From: Solibacter sp039934035
GTDB taxonomy: Bacteria; Acidobacteriota; Terriglobia; Bryobacterales; Bryobacteraceae
Assembly (NCBI GenBank): GCA_039934035.1
Contig: JBDTMZ010000038.1
Location: forward strand, 1-64,000
DNA length: 64,000 nucleotides
Reading direction: 5' to 3'
Below the pieces are notes generated by a model. That model was not told where the DNA came from. It saw nothing but the letters and a program-made list of their open reading frames with translations, and searched no databases. This document shows, one piece after another, positions 16,054 through 27,125 of this stretch. The position numbers and the translations under genes are program-made. Numbering within the stretch: position 1 is the stretch's first letter; every line of letters begins with the position of its first letter.

Positions 16054-17244
16054 TCAGAGTTTGCTCCACATGTCGCCACGCGGATCTTCCGGATGGAGTT
16101 TCGCCATTTCGCGAAGCAGTTCGCGAGTGCGTTCGTCACGCGGTTCCGGCGCGGTGATGGCGACTTCGACAATCTGGTCGCCGCGCTGATTGGTGCGCTG
16201 GTTGAGTACGCCCTTTTCGCGCAAGCGGAAACGCTGCGCATTGGTGGTGCCCTGTGGAATCTTCAGCAGGGTGCGGCCATCGATGGTCGGCACCTCAATC
16301 TTGGCGCCTAAGGCCGCTTCCCACACCGCGATGGGAACGGTGATTTCAATGTTGTCGCTTTCGCGCCGGAAGAACGCGTGCGGCTCCACCTTGGTGGTGA
16401 TGTAGAGATCGCCTGGAGGCGCGCCCATGGTGCCGGCATTGCCCTTTCCGGGAACCCGCAGGCGGGACCCGTCCCGCGCGCCCGGGGGAATGCGGATCTC
16501 CACCGCTTCGGTATGCGCGATGCGGCCTTCCCCGTTGCAAGTGGGGCAGGCGTTGCGCAACTTGCCGGTGCCGCCGCAGCGCGGGCAGGTGAGGTTGAAC
16601 TTCATGGCTCCGGCCATCTGGCTGACGTGGCCGGTGCCCTTGCACTGCTGGCAGTTGGATTCGCCGCCTCCGCTGGCCCCGGAGCCATGGCAGGTACCGC
16701 AAACGTCGTAGCGCGTGATGTTGACGCGCGCCTGGGTGCCGCGGATGGCCTGCCAGAAATCGATATCCATCACATATTCGAGGTCGCCGCCTTTTTCCGC
16801 CTGGGTCTCCGGAGCGCCGCCGCGGCCGCCGAAGAATTGGGAAAAGATGTCGCGGAACCCGCCGCCGCCGGTCGCGCCACCGGCCTCCGGGCGGCGTCCG
16901 CCGGCCCCACCGGCCCCACCGGCAAAGTCGGAGAAATCGAACCCGCTGAAGTCGAACTGGGCGCCGCGCTGGCCGCCCGCGCCCGGAGGGGGGGCGCCGG
17001 CTCCGGCGAAGCCGTTTTCCGAATAGAAGCCGAACTGGTCGTACATGGGACGCTTCTTGGCGTCGCTCAGCACATCGTAGGCTTCCTGGACGTTCTTGAA
17101 GCGATCCTCGGCCGATTTATCCCCGGGGTTCAGGTCGGGGTGGTATTTACGGGCGAGCTTGCGGTAAGCCTTGCGGATTTCTTCCGCATCGGCTTTGCGC
17201 GCTACGCCCAGCGTCTCGTAATAATCGTGCTTGGGAGTCGCCAT
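16054..17244 (-). CDS. dnaJ: Chaperone DnaJ (Hsp40)
   Basis: Type I J-protein of 396 aa that stimulates DnaK ATPase activity. The J domain (about 5-70) contains the HPD motif (KYHPDLNPG). A Gly/Phe/Ala-rich region follows (about 75-145), then four CxxCxGxG zinc motifs (CGTCHGSG, CQQCKGTG, CPRCGGTG, CPTCNGEG), and a C-terminal substrate-binding part. ATG 17244 is chosen; a TTG three codons earlier is possible. The gene follows dnaK after 74 bp. No grpE is present in the operon. Confidence 0.95.
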   Translation of the reverse strand: MATPKHDYYETLGVARKADAEEIRKAYRKLARKYHPDLNPGDKSAEDRFKNVQEAYDVLSDAKKRPMYDQFGFYSENGFAGAGAPPPGAGGQRGAQFDFSGFDFSDFAGGAGGAGGRRPEAGGATGGGGFRDIFSQFFGGRGGAPETQAEKGGDLEYVMDIDFWQAIRGTQARVNITRYDVCGTCHGSGASGGGESNCQQCKGTGHVSQMAGAMKFNLTCPRCGGTGKLRNACPTCNGEGRIAHTEAVEIRIPPGARDGSRLRVPGKGNAGTMGAPPGDLYITTKVEPHAFFRRESDNIEITVPIAVWEAALGAKIEVPTIDGRTLLKIPQGTTNAQRFRLREKGVLNQRTNQRGDQIVEVAITAPEPRDERTRELLREMAKLHPEDPRGDMWSKL

Positions 17245-17318
17245 AGGATTCAAACTACCGCCCCAGCGCCCGCTTGTGACGGGCGCCGGGGCTCGGGAAC
17301 TTCAGCAACGTGGACTGT

Positions 17319-19253
<1,935 letters not shown>

Positions 19254-19332
19254 GTGATTGGTTGCTCCCTCGTTCTTTGAAATGTGTTTACGATGGCGGC
19301 CGCCTGAGGGGACGGCTTATTAGTACAAGACC

Positions 19333-19362
19333 ATTATCAAAGTTTAGTGTGATGTTGTCAAG
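19333..19362 (-). promoter_or_regulatory. dnaK promoter with possible HAIR-type HspR site
   Basis: On the minus strand, TTGACA (19361-19356) and GATAAT (19338-19333) are separated by exactly 17 bp. Overlapping the -35 and spacer is CTTGACA-N7-ACTAAAC (19362-19342), matching 10 of 14 arm positions of the HAIR consensus CTTGAGT-N7-ACTCAAG. The promoter call is strong; HspR binding is inferred from the degenerate match and the presence of hspR in the operon. Confidence 0.65.
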
Positions 19363-19364
19363 TA

Positions 19365-19751
19365 TTATTTGAGTGTCGGGTGCTCAACCAAAGCGGCGCG
19401 CGCACGGTCGGCCAAAATCTCCACCAGACCGGGATGCCCGTCCAGGGACGGTGTAACAATCACCTGTATGTCTTTGTGTTTATTGGAGATGTTTTGTACT
19501 AGAACGGGCAGGTCGCGCTCCAGATGGAGTCCGGGAGTGAGGAAATAGGGCAGGATTAGCACGGTTTGGGCACCGCGCTGGACCAGCAGGTCCGCCGCTT
19601 CTTCCAGGCTGGGGCGGCCCAGTTCCAGAAAGGCCGCCTCAACCATGGGGTGAGCAGTGGCACGTGCGAAGTCACCGGCAACTGCCCGCACCGCCTGATT
19701 GGCAGCTTCGATGCGGGAGCCGTGGGCAAATACGATGATGGCAGTGTTCAC
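19365..19751 (-). CDS. CbiX-type chelatase (sirohydrochlorin chelatase-like)
   Basis: Single-domain small CbiX-type protein of 128 aa, expected to work as a homodimer inserting Co2+ or Fe2+ into sirohydrochlorin. The metal-binding histidines are in place: H10 (FAHGS) and H76 (GLHLERDLP). It overlaps the preceding CBS-domain gene by four bases, so the two are translationally coupled. No other cobalamin or siroheme gene is nearby, so the metal is unclear. The dnaK promoter begins three bases after its stop codon. Confidence 0.82.
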   Translation of the reverse strand: MNTAIIVFAHGSRIEAANQAVRAVAGDFARATAHPMVEAAFLELGRPSLEEAADLLVQRGAQTVLILPYFLTPGLHLERDLPVLVQNISNKHKDIQVIVTPSLDGHPGLVEILADRARAALVEHPTLK

Positions 19752-20176
19752 GTGTTCGTGCTAATGTACGCGCGCATGTGGTGATTCTCTTCCGTCTTCT
19801 GCGCGAGTTCGAAATTCATCACATCGCGCATGGACAGGAAGGCCACCACCGCGCCGTCGCGCGTGACGGGCAGATGACGACAGCTATGGTTGTGCATGGA
19901 TTCCATGGCTTCTTCCAGGCTAGCGGATTCCTCGATGGTTGCAATGTTCGTGGTCATGACACTGCCGACCGGCGTTCGATCCGGATCGCAGCGCTCCACC
20001 ACGACCCGCTTCATCAGGTCGCGCTCACTGAATACCCCGCGCAATTCAAGGCCTTTAAAGACCATGATGGCGCCGACATGGAGATCGGCCATCTTACGGG
20101 CCACCTCCGCCACTGACAGGTGCTCTTCGACAGTGAAGAGATCACGCTGGTGAACCACGTCGCGGACATGGGACAT
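19748..20176 (-). CDS. Two-CBS-domain protein
   Basis: Protein of 142 aa consisting of a Bateman module: CBS1 about 5-62 (AIMVFKGLELRGVFSERDLMKRV) and CBS2 about 70-128 (CRHLPVTRDGAVVAFLSMRDVMNF). Such stand-alone proteins bind adenine nucleotides and regulate partner proteins. ATG 20176 is six bases from GGGGAGG and preferred over a GTG two codons upstream. It is coupled to the downstream chelatase gene and divergent from the cysteine-cluster gene. Confidence 0.85.
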   Translation of the reverse strand: MSHVRDVVHQRDLFTVEEHLSVAEVARKMADLHVGAIMVFKGLELRGVFSERDLMKRVVVERCDPDRTPVGSVMTTNIATIEESASLEEAMESMHNHSCRHLPVTRDGAVVAFLSMRDVMNFELAQKTEENHHMRAYISTNT

Positions 20177-20248
20177 ACTCACCCTCCCCGATCAGACCAT
20201 GGAAATATACCACAGTTGAAAACCGCGTTACAGATGATAATGATACGC

Positions 20249-20662
20249 ATGCCGGAGCGAATGAGATTCGAGTGTCAGCCGGGATGTACGGAATGTTGCC
20301 GGCAGCAGGGCCTCGTCTATCTTTCGGAAGCGGACTTACAACGCGCGGCGGAATTCGAGGGGATGAGTGCGGCGCGCTTCGAGCGAAAGTATGTGTACCG
20401 CACGCGCAACCGGCTGCGCTTACGCGTACCGAAGGCGAAGCACTGCCACTTTCTGGAAGAGGGAGGGTGCCGGATTCATCCCGCCAAGCCGACGCAATGC
20501 CGCGTCTTTCCTTACTGGCCGGAGTTGGTGGATCACCCAAAGGCGTGGCGGAAGGCGGCGAAATACTGCCCAGGAATCGGACAGGGTCCGCTGGTGCAGA
20601 TTGGCGCGGCGCGCGCACAAGCGGACGAAATGCGTGAAGCATTACCTAAGTTGTACCCGTAG
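20249..20662 (+). CDS. YkgJ-type cysteine-cluster protein
   Basis: Protein of about 137 aa with the pattern CQPGCTECC near the N-terminus and GGCRIHPAKPTQCRVFPYWP in the middle, typical of the zinc/iron-chelating YkgJ family. The role of the family is not settled. The start is uncertain: ATGs at 20234, 20240, 20249 and 20261 are all in frame and none has a clear ribosome-binding site. It is divergent from the CBS gene. Confidence 0.75.
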   Translation: MPERMRFECQPGCTECCRQQGLVYLSEADLQRAAEFEGMSAARFERKYVYRTRNRLRLRVPKAKHCHFLEEGGCRIHPAKPTQCRVFPYWPELVDHPKAWRKAAKYCPGIGQGPLVQIGAARAQADEMREALPKLYP

Positions 20663-20850
20663 ACGGACGGCCAGCGCTTCCGCCGGACGATCTTCATTCG
20701 GTTGACAATTCTTAACCCGTGACTTCGGAGGCTGCTGGTAACTTAAAGAAACCCCGCACTCGTCCATGGGAATAAGGAATAGGCGTCTCCGCGCGCGAGT
20801 CAGCCCTGGCGCAATTATCGTGGAAGCCAGGAAGCACTTTTAGGGAGAGC

Positions 20851-21603
20851 ATGAAGAAGATCATGAAAGTACTGCATTTGCCACTGATTATCATGGGTAT
20901 GGTTTGCGTGCTGGCAGCCCAGGAAAGGGGCGGACGTGGTTTCGGGCCGCCCAACCTGTTGTTCACCACGCTGGACGCGGACCATGACGGAGCGGTGTCC
21001 CCGGCCGAACTTTCCAACGCCCCGGCGGCACTGCGTGCGCTGGACAAGAATTCCGACGGCAAGCTCACAGCGGACGAGACCCGCGCGGCCATGCCTTTTG
21101 GCGGCCGCGGCGGATTTGAAGGCCGCGGCGGTGGACGCGAAGGAGAAGGTCGGGGCGGCGGCGATACCAGCGACGAAACGGTGAAGACTTACATGGCGTT
21201 TGACGAGAACGGCGACGGCAAACTGCAGAAGAGCGAAGTGCCGGAACGTATGCAGGGCGTTTTCGAACGTGCCGATGCCAATAAAGACGGCGTGCTGACG
21301 GCCGACGAACTGCGCACTATGGCTCGCGCGCAGGCACAGCAGGCAGGGGCCCGCGGCCGGGGCGGTGAGGGCGAGCGCGAAGGTGGACCCGAAGGCGGAC
21401 GCGGACGCGGCGGTTTCGGCGGCGTGCTGGACCCGATCTTCGCGGCGCTGGATACGGATCGCAACAGCGAAATCGATTCCAGCGAGTTAGATCGCTCTCC
21501 GGCATCGCTAAAGGCGCTGGATAAGAACCAGGACGGCAAAGTGACCGAAGACGAAGTGCGGCCGAATTTCGGGCCGGGCCGCGGCATGCGGGGCGGCCGC
21601 TAG
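20851..21603 (+). CDS. Secreted EF-hand protein with Gly/Arg-rich linkers
   Basis: Protein of 250 aa with a signal peptide (ending VCVLAAQ). Six EF-hand-like calcium loops come in pairs: DADHDGAVSPAEL, DKNSDGKLTADET, DENGDGKLQKSEV, DANKDGVLTADEL, DTDRNSEIDSSEL and DKNQDGKVTEDEV. The pairs are separated by low-complexity Gly/Arg/Glu linkers (about 85-110 and 165-190). Probably an extracytoplasmic calcium-binding protein. GGGAGAG precedes the ATG. It lies 39 bp upstream of the ApbE fusion, suggesting one operon with the two genes that follow. Confidence 0.85.
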   Translation: MKKIMKVLHLPLIIMGMVCVLAAQERGGRGFGPPNLLFTTLDADHDGAVSPAELSNAPAALRALDKNSDGKLTADETRAAMPFGGRGGFEGRGGGREGEGRGGGDTSDETVKTYMAFDENGDGKLQKSEVPERMQGVFERADANKDGVLTADELRTMARAQAQQAGARGRGGEGEREGGPEGGRGRGGFGGVLDPIFAALDTDRNSEIDSSELDRSPASLKALDKNQDGKVTEDEVRPNFGPGRGMRGGR

Positions 21604-21642
21604 AAGACCACAGAACGTTTCCATCAGACCGGGACATCCACC

Positions 21643-23181
21643 ATGAAAATTGCGCATTCTTTGGCGCTTGGCGCCTTTTGCTTAGGTTCACTCTTTGTCG
21701 CTTCCGGCAGTCTGCCCACCATGGGGCGCAGGTATACCTACCATCACGAGAACGTGCTGGGCACGTCGTTCGAGATCAAACTGTCGGCATCCAGCGAGGC
21801 AGCGGCGCAGCGGGGCGAAGAGGCCGCACTGGCGGAAATCGACCGTCAGGCGCGGATTCTCAGCGCTTACGATGCGAACAGCGAATTCAGCCGCTGGGCG
21901 CGGACGCACGATCAGGCGGTTCCGGTATCGAAGGAATTGATGGAAGTGCTCGGCCTCTTCGACCAGTGGCGGGAGCGCACCGGCGGCGCGCTGGACGCCG
22001 CGGCCGAAGCCATCGGACAGGTGTGGAAAGCGGCGGCCGCGGCCCACCGGGTGCCGTTGTCCACCGAACTGCAAGGCGCGGTGAACCGTGTGCAGCAGCG
22101 GCATTGGACGCTGGACCGCGTTCACGGTACGGCGACCCACCTGACGGACACTCCGCTGGCGCTGAATTCCTTCGCCAAGAGCTACATCCTCGGCCACGCG
22201 GCAGACGCGGCGCTGGCGGTGGACGGCATCACGGCGGTAGTGGTGAACATTGGTGGGGACCTGGTGGTCCGCGGTCCATGGACGGAAGCAGTGAATATCG
22301 CCGACCCGCGGGCGGACGCCGAGAACAGCGAGCCGATGGCGCAACTGCTGGTGCGGGATCGTGCGGTGGCGACCAGCGGCAACTATCGGCGCGGCGTGCA
22401 GATCGGCAATCGCTTTTACTCGCACATTGTGGACCCGCGGACGGGGCAGCCGGTGGATCACGTGATCAGTTCGACCGTGGTGGCGGCGGACCCGGCGACG
22501 GCCGGCGCATTGGCCACGGCATTCTCGGTGCTCCCGGTGGACGAAAGCCAGCGGCTCGCCGCTCAACTCGGTGGCGTGGAGTACCTGCTGGTGGAGCGCG
22601 ACGGCCATCAAGTGGCGAGCGCCAACTGGCACGCGCTGGAGGCGCCGAAATCGCGTCTCGCACAGAGTTTCGCAGCCAAACCCGCGCCCGATCAGGCGGG
22701 CGGAGCGGCGGCCGCGTGGGACCCTTCGATGGAGCTGACGATTCATCTGGAACTGGCGCACCTGGACGGAATACGCGCGCGGCGTCCTTACGTGGCCGCG
22801 TGGATCGAAGACAAGGACAAGTTCGCCGTGCGGACGGTCGCACTGTGGTTCGATAAAACGCGGTGGCTGCCGGAGTTGCGCGCGTGGAATCGTGACGAGC
22901 GCGTGCGCGCGCTGGCCGAGGGCAGCGACATCACTTCCTCGGTGTCGAGTGCCACGCGCCCGCCCGGGAAGTACACCTTAAAGTGGGACGGCAAGGACAA
23001 CGCAGGCAAGCCGGTCAAGCCCGGGAAATTCACCGTGTGCCTGGAAGTGACCCGCGAGCACGGCACCTATCAGGTGTACCGGCAGGAGATGGATTTCACG
23101 GGCACTCCGAAACAGATCGAACTCGCGCCCAATAATGAAGTGGCGGCAGCGAGTCTGGACTACGGCAAAAAGGGACACTAG
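21643..23181 (+). CDS. FAD:protein FMN transferase (ApbE) fused to DUF2271
   Basis: Exported protein of 512 aa. Residues about 30-335 form an ApbE domain, which attaches FMN to Ser/Thr of target proteins. Visible motifs are GGALDAAAEAIG, ALNSFAKSYILGHAADAAL, VVNIGGDLVVRG and HIVDPRTGQPVDHVISST. Residues about 365-505 match DUF2271 (YVAAWIEDKDKFAVRTVALW, PPGKYTLKWDGKDNAGKPV), normally a separate gene found beside PepSY proteins and ApbE. An N-terminal hydrophobic segment indicates export. The PepSY-type gene starts three bases downstream. Confidence 0.85.
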   Translation: MKIAHSLALGAFCLGSLFVASGSLPTMGRRYTYHHENVLGTSFEIKLSASSEAAAQRGEEAALAEIDRQARILSAYDANSEFSRWARTHDQAVPVSKELMEVLGLFDQWRERTGGALDAAAEAIGQVWKAAAAAHRVPLSTELQGAVNRVQQRHWTLDRVHGTATHLTDTPLALNSFAKSYILGHAADAALAVDGITAVVVNIGGDLVVRGPWTEAVNIADPRADAENSEPMAQLLVRDRAVATSGNYRRGVQIGNRFYSHIVDPRTGQPVDHVISSTVVAADPATAGALATAFSVLPVDESQRLAAQLGGVEYLLVERDGHQVASANWHALEAPKSRLAQSFAAKPAPDQAGGAAAAWDPSMELTIHLELAHLDGIRARRPYVAAWIEDKDKFAVRTVALWFDKTRWLPELRAWNRDERVRALAEGSDITSSVSSATRPPGKYTLKWDGKDNAGKPVKPGKFTVCLEVTREHGTYQVYRQEMDFTGTPKQIELAPNNEVAAASLDYGKKGH

Positions 23182-23183
23182 GC

Positions 23184-23831
23184 ATGCAAGTGCAGGAACC
23201 TCGGGCCGCCGCGCCGCCGCACGGCCACCATTGGAAGTACGTGTGGAAGAAACGACTGGTGACATGGTCGCGCTGGCTGCACATTTACCTTTCGATGGTG
23301 AGCTTCGCGATCCTGTTCTTCTTCGCGGTGACGGGCCTAACGGTGAATCACATTGAGTGGTTCACGCACCAGCAGAAGACGTATCAATACAAGGGCACGA
23401 TGCAGACGGCGTGGGTGAAGCCTCCGGCGGGCAGGGAGGTGGCGAAGCTCGAAATTGTGGAGCAGTTACGGAAAGCCCACGGCATCAAAGCGGCGTTGAG
23501 CGATTTCCGGGTGGACGATTCGCAGCTTTCGGTTTCCTTCAAGGGTCCGGGCTACACGGCGGATACGTTTATCGATCGCGACGCCGGCACGTACGAGGTT
23601 ACCGAGACCCGCATGGGCTGGGGCGCGGTGATCAACGATCTTCATAAGGGCCGTGACGCGGGTGCGGTATGGAAGTTCCTGATCGATCTCTGCGCGGTGT
23701 TGATGACGCTGGTTTCGCTCACTGGCTTTGCGCTGATCTTCTTCCTGGCCAAGCGGCGAGTGTCGGGCCTGGTGATGGCAGTGGCCGGTGCGGTGCTCTG
23801 TTACGTGGTGTACGTCGTGTTTGTGCCGTAG
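23184..23831 (+). CDS. PepSY-associated transmembrane protein
   Basis: Protein of 215 aa. A first helix (about 30-53, ILFFFAVTGLTVNH) is followed by a periplasmic PepSY-like part (about 60-145), then two C-terminal helices (about 160-180 and 187-210). The His residues in HHWK, RWLHIYLS, VNHIEW and NDLHKG could bind heme or a flavin partner. Directly coupled to the ApbE-DUF2271 fusion. A likely inner-membrane redox partner, possibly in iron acquisition or reduction; this role is inferred from context. Confidence 0.78.
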   Translation: MQVQEPRAAAPPHGHHWKYVWKKRLVTWSRWLHIYLSMVSFAILFFFAVTGLTVNHIEWFTHQQKTYQYKGTMQTAWVKPPAGREVAKLEIVEQLRKAHGIKAALSDFRVDDSQLSVSFKGPGYTADTFIDRDAGTYEVTETRMGWGAVINDLHKGRDAGAVWKFLIDLCAVLMTLVSLTGFALIFFLAKRRVSGLVMAVAGAVLCYVVYVVFVP

Positions 23832-23888
23832 ATGGTATGCGTGCTTGACGTATGACGTACAGCGTCCAATTCAGGGTACCATAGTGGT

Positions 23889-24170
23889 GTGATCCGATCC
23901 TTCCGGTGCAAGAAGACGGAGAGGCTCTGGCGGCGTGAACGGGTGAGGGAGTTTGCGGGAATTGACGGCGTCGCCTTGCGGCGCTTGACGGCACTCGATA
24001 GTGCCAAGGCGGTCACCGACCTTCTGGTTCCGCCCGGCAACCGCCTGGAGGCTCTGCAGGGAGACCGTCGCGGGCAGTATAGTATTCGAATTAATGATCA
24101 ATACCGGGTTTGTTTCAACTGGAAAGAGGAGAATGCGTATGACGTCGAAGTCACCAAACATTACCGGTAA
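23889..24170 (+). CDS. higB: HigB/RelE-family toxin
   Basis: mRNA interferase-like protein of 93 aa with the HigB pattern: IRSFRCKKTERLW at the start, RLEALQGDRRGQYSIRINDQYRVCFNW in the middle and VEVTKHY at the end. GTG start. It overlaps the antitoxin gene by 32 bp, toxin first, the usual higBA order. A tandem TGACGTA repeat (23847-23860) in the short upstream gap may be part of the operator. Probably ribosome-dependent RNA cleavage, as known for the family. Confidence 0.88.
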   Translation: MIRSFRCKKTERLWRRERVREFAGIDGVALRRLTALDSAKAVTDLLVPPGNRLEALQGDRRGQYSIRINDQYRVCFNWKEENAYDVEVTKHYR

Positions 24171-24474
24171 GCACACGCCGGCTCCAAAGCTGCCCCCGGT
24201 ACATCCAGGTGAAATTCTCAAGGAGACTCTGGACGATCTGGGTCTCAGCATGAATCGTCTGGCACAAGATATCCGCGTACCTCCCAACAGGATCAGTGCG
24301 ATCGTCGCCGGCAGGCGTTCGATCAGTGGGGAGACGGCGCTTCGGCTGGGCCGCTATTTCGGCACCACCCCTGTGTATTGGATCAATATGCAGGCACGCT
24401 ACGATCTCGAAACCGCGCGCGACGTATGGGAATCGAGGATCTTGACGGAGATTCGACCGCGCGACGCAGCTTGA
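24139..24474 (+). CDS. higA: HigA-family antitoxin (XRE helix-turn-helix)
   Basis: Protein of 111 aa with the HigA signature PVHPGEILKETLDDLGLSMN and a helix-turn-helix (about 35-85; NRLAQDIRVPPNRISAIVAG). It neutralises HigB and autoregulates the operon. ATG 24139 lies seven bases after AAGAGGAG, which sits inside higB; an ATG two codons earlier is too close to it. The pair stands alone without flanking mobile-element genes. Confidence 0.88.
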   Translation: MTSKSPNITGKHTPAPKLPPVHPGEILKETLDDLGLSMNRLAQDIRVPPNRISAIVAGRRSISGETALRLGRYFGTTPVYWINMQARYDLETARDVWESRILTEIRPRDAA

Positions 24475-24481
24475 CGGCTGC

Positions 24482-25345
24482 CTAGCGCAGCAGTTTGCGC
24501 ACCGGGGCGGCGAGCCATTCCGCGAAGAAACGGGCCGGATGCGCCGCATTGATGCGCAGACCGAGCGGGAGCGCCGTCAGGTAATTGCGCAGGGTGGGCC
24601 GCAGGGGCTCAAAGAACTGATCGCGGCCGTCGTGTTTCCAACTGGCGTAGCCGAACACCCACGGCAGCGGCACATAGCCGAAGTGGCGACGCAACAGGTC
24701 CATCGACGCCTGCAGCACTTGCTCGCGCTCGTAGATGGTCTTGGCGCCGCGATGCATCCGTGAATTGGCCAGGTACTCGGGAATGGCATCGAAACGGAAG
24801 CCCAGCTTCGCCATGCGAATCCACAGATCGTAATCGAAGGAGCGATTGATGTCGGGATCCAGCGGACACCGCCTGTAAGAGGAGGCGCGGATGAAAGCGG
24901 CGGGCTGGCAGATGAAGCAATCGCGTTCGAGCACGGCGGCGTCCCAGGGAAGGGTGGGATAGCGGGAGATGGCCGCGCCGTGGTCGTCGATCCACCAGCC
25001 TTCGCCGTACACGACGTCGGCCGCGGGATGCGCGATCAGGTATGAGGCGGCAGTGCGGATGGCGCCGGGCAGGAAGGTGTCGTCGGCGTTGAGCCAGGCA
25101 AAAATTTCGCCGCGCGCGAGTTGAAATCCACGATGGGCCGCGTCGCTGGGCCCCTTGTCCTTACCGCTGACGACGCGGATGCGATCGCCATAGGCCGCCA
25201 GGATGGTGGGGGTCTCGTCGGTGGAGCAAGCGTCCACCACAATCACTTCGAGATGGGGATAGTCCTGGGACAGAATGCTATCGAGGGTTTCCGGCAGATA
25301 GCGCGCCATATTGTAGGACGGCGTCACGATGGAAACCAGGGGCAT
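24482..25345 (-). CDS. Family 2 glycosyltransferase
   Basis: Cytosolic or membrane-associated GT-A enzyme of 287 aa. The N-terminal PLVSIVTPSYNMARYLPETL and the acidic pair WLNADDTFLPGA are the GT2 nucleotide-sugar motifs. Acceptor side: FDYDLWIRMAKLGFRF. Related to enzymes of exopolysaccharide or O-antigen assembly. ATG 25345 is chosen; a GTG 21 bases upstream is possible. It is convergent with higBA, seven bases apart. Donor sugar unknown. Confidence 0.83.
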   Translation of the reverse strand: MPLVSIVTPSYNMARYLPETLDSILSQDYPHLEVIVVDACSTDETPTILAAYGDRIRVVSGKDKGPSDAAHRGFQLARGEIFAWLNADDTFLPGAIRTAASYLIAHPAADVVYGEGWWIDDHGAAISRYPTLPWDAAVLERDCFICQPAAFIRASSYRRCPLDPDINRSFDYDLWIRMAKLGFRFDAIPEYLANSRMHRGAKTIYEREQVLQASMDLLRRHFGYVPLPWVFGYASWKHDGRDQFFEPLRPTLRNYLTALPLGLRINAAHPARFFAEWLAAPVRKLLR

Positions 25346-25481
25346 TCGGTCGGAATCCGGGGGCACGCCCCCACTATATCAACAGCGAAAAAAGGGCACT
25401 TGCTGATACACTAAGGCAAAGCCTCAGCTTTTCACGAGAATTCGGTTCGCAATTCTATTTCTACGGGGCAGGAAGACTGAT

Positions 25482-27116
25482 TTGCGTTTAGCGCTGCTTC
25501 AAATCAACCCAACCGCAGGCGACCTCGAAGGGAACTCCAGCCTCATCATCCGGGCGGCGCGATCCGCCCAGGCGGAAGGGGCCGACCTATTAGTCACACC
25601 GGAACTGGCACTGATGGGGTACCTGCCCCGCGATCTGCTGATGAACCAGGGATTTGTGCGGCGCGGCTGCGAAAAACTGGCGCACATCGCACGCGAATTG
25701 AAGGACGCTCCGCCGATTCTGGTGGGGGTGGCCACGCCGAATCCGTCGGATGTGGGCCGTCCGCTGTACAACAGCGCGGTGCTGCTGCGCGGTGGCGAAG
25801 TGGGGCAGGCATTCCACAAATCGCTGTTGCCGACGTACGACGTGTTCGACGAAGACCGCTATTTCGAGCCTTATCAGGGCGTACAGATTCTCGAACTGAA
25901 CGGGGTGCGCCTGGGCATCAGCATCTGCGAAGACGTGTGGAACGATCGCGATTTCTGGCGCCGGCGGCGCTATCATCAGGACCCGATCGAGGCGTTGGCG
26001 AAGGCCGGCGCGCAAGCCATTGTTAATCTCTCGGCATCGCCGTTCACGGTAGGCAAGCACACGCTGCGCGAGGAAATGCTGGGCCACATGGCGCAGAAGT
26101 ACGGCCTGCCGGTGGCGATTGTCAATCAGGTGGGCGCCAACGACGATCTGATTTTCGACGGGCGCAGTGCGGCTTTCGATGCGCAGGGGAATCTGTTTGC
26201 GCGCGCCCGGGGATTCGCCGAAGACGTGCTGGCGGTGGATCTGCTCGCCGGCAAGGGCGAAGTGGCGGTGGACGATTTTCAGGCGGAGGCCGAAGTCTGG
26301 AACGCGCTGGTGTTGGGCGTGCGGGATTACGCCCGCAAGACGCGCTTCCAAAAAGTGTTGCTGGGCCTTTCGGGCGGAATCGATTCCGCGCTCACGGCAG
26401 CGATTGCGGCCGACGCGATGGGAGCGGAGAACGTGGTGGGCGTGATGATGCCCTCCCGGTATTCCAGCCAGGGCAGCATTGACGATTCGGTGGAACTGGC
26501 GCGCCATCTGGGCATTCAGACGATGCAGCTGCCCATCTCGGACATCATGCGGACGTACGACGGCGTGCTGGCCGGCGCATTCGCCGGACTGCCCGCGGAC
26601 GTCACCGAGGAGAACATTCAATCGCGCATCCGCGGCAATCTGCTGATGGCGCTCTCCAACAAGTTTGGCTCGCTGTTGCTCACGACCGGCAATAAGAGCG
26701 AAATGTCGGTGGGCTATTGCACGCTCTACGGGGATATGAATGGCGGCCTGGCGGTGATCGCCGACCTGCCGAAAATGATGGTCTACCGGGTCTCTCGCTG
26801 GCGCAACGGGCGCGGTCCGGCGATTCCGGTATCTACCCTGACCAAAGCGCCTTCGGCAGAACTGCGGCCCGATCAGACCGATCAGGACAGTCTGCCGCCC
26901 TACGAACTGCTGGACGAGATTCTGGAATTGCACGTAGAGCAGTGCCAAAGCGCGGAAGAGATTATTGCGCGGGGCTATGATGAACAGACGGTGCGCCGGG
27001 TGCTTCGCCTGGTGCGCATTGCAGAGTTTAAGAGAAAGCAGGCGGCCCCGGTTTTGAAGGTGACGTCGCGCGCCTTCGGCACCGGCTGGCGGATGCCTAT
27101 CGTTCGACAGGAATAA
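25482..27116 (+). CDS. nadE: Glutamine-dependent NAD+ synthetase
   Basis: Two-domain enzyme of 544 aa making NAD+ from deamido-NAD+ with glutamine as nitrogen source. The N-terminal nitrilase-fold glutaminase has its triad: Glu in VTPELALMGY, Lys in FHKSLLPTY, Cys in ISICEDVWN. The C-terminal synthetase starts near residue 265 with the PP-loop LGLSGGIDSALTAA and TTGNKSEMSVGYCTLYGD. TTG start at 25482, encoding MRLALLQINPTAGD, the normal N-terminus of the family. The UDP-glucose dehydrogenase gene follows nine bases later. Confidence 0.94.
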   Translation: MRLALLQINPTAGDLEGNSSLIIRAARSAQAEGADLLVTPELALMGYLPRDLLMNQGFVRRGCEKLAHIARELKDAPPILVGVATPNPSDVGRPLYNSAVLLRGGEVGQAFHKSLLPTYDVFDEDRYFEPYQGVQILELNGVRLGISICEDVWNDRDFWRRRRYHQDPIEALAKAGAQAIVNLSASPFTVGKHTLREEMLGHMAQKYGLPVAIVNQVGANDDLIFDGRSAAFDAQGNLFARARGFAEDVLAVDLLAGKGEVAVDDFQAEAEVWNALVLGVRDYARKTRFQKVLLGLSGGIDSALTAAIAADAMGAENVVGVMMPSRYSSQGSIDDSVELARHLGIQTMQLPISDIMRTYDGVLAGAFAGLPADVTEENIQSRIRGNLLMALSNKFGSLLLTTGNKSEMSVGYCTLYGDMNGGLAVIADLPKMMVYRVSRWRNGRGPAIPVSTLTKAPSAELRPDQTDQDSLPPYELLDEILELHVEQCQSAEEIIARGYDEQTVRRVLRLVRIAEFKRKQAAPVLKVTSRAFGTGWRMPIVRQE

Positions 27117-27125
27117 CGCACGAAA

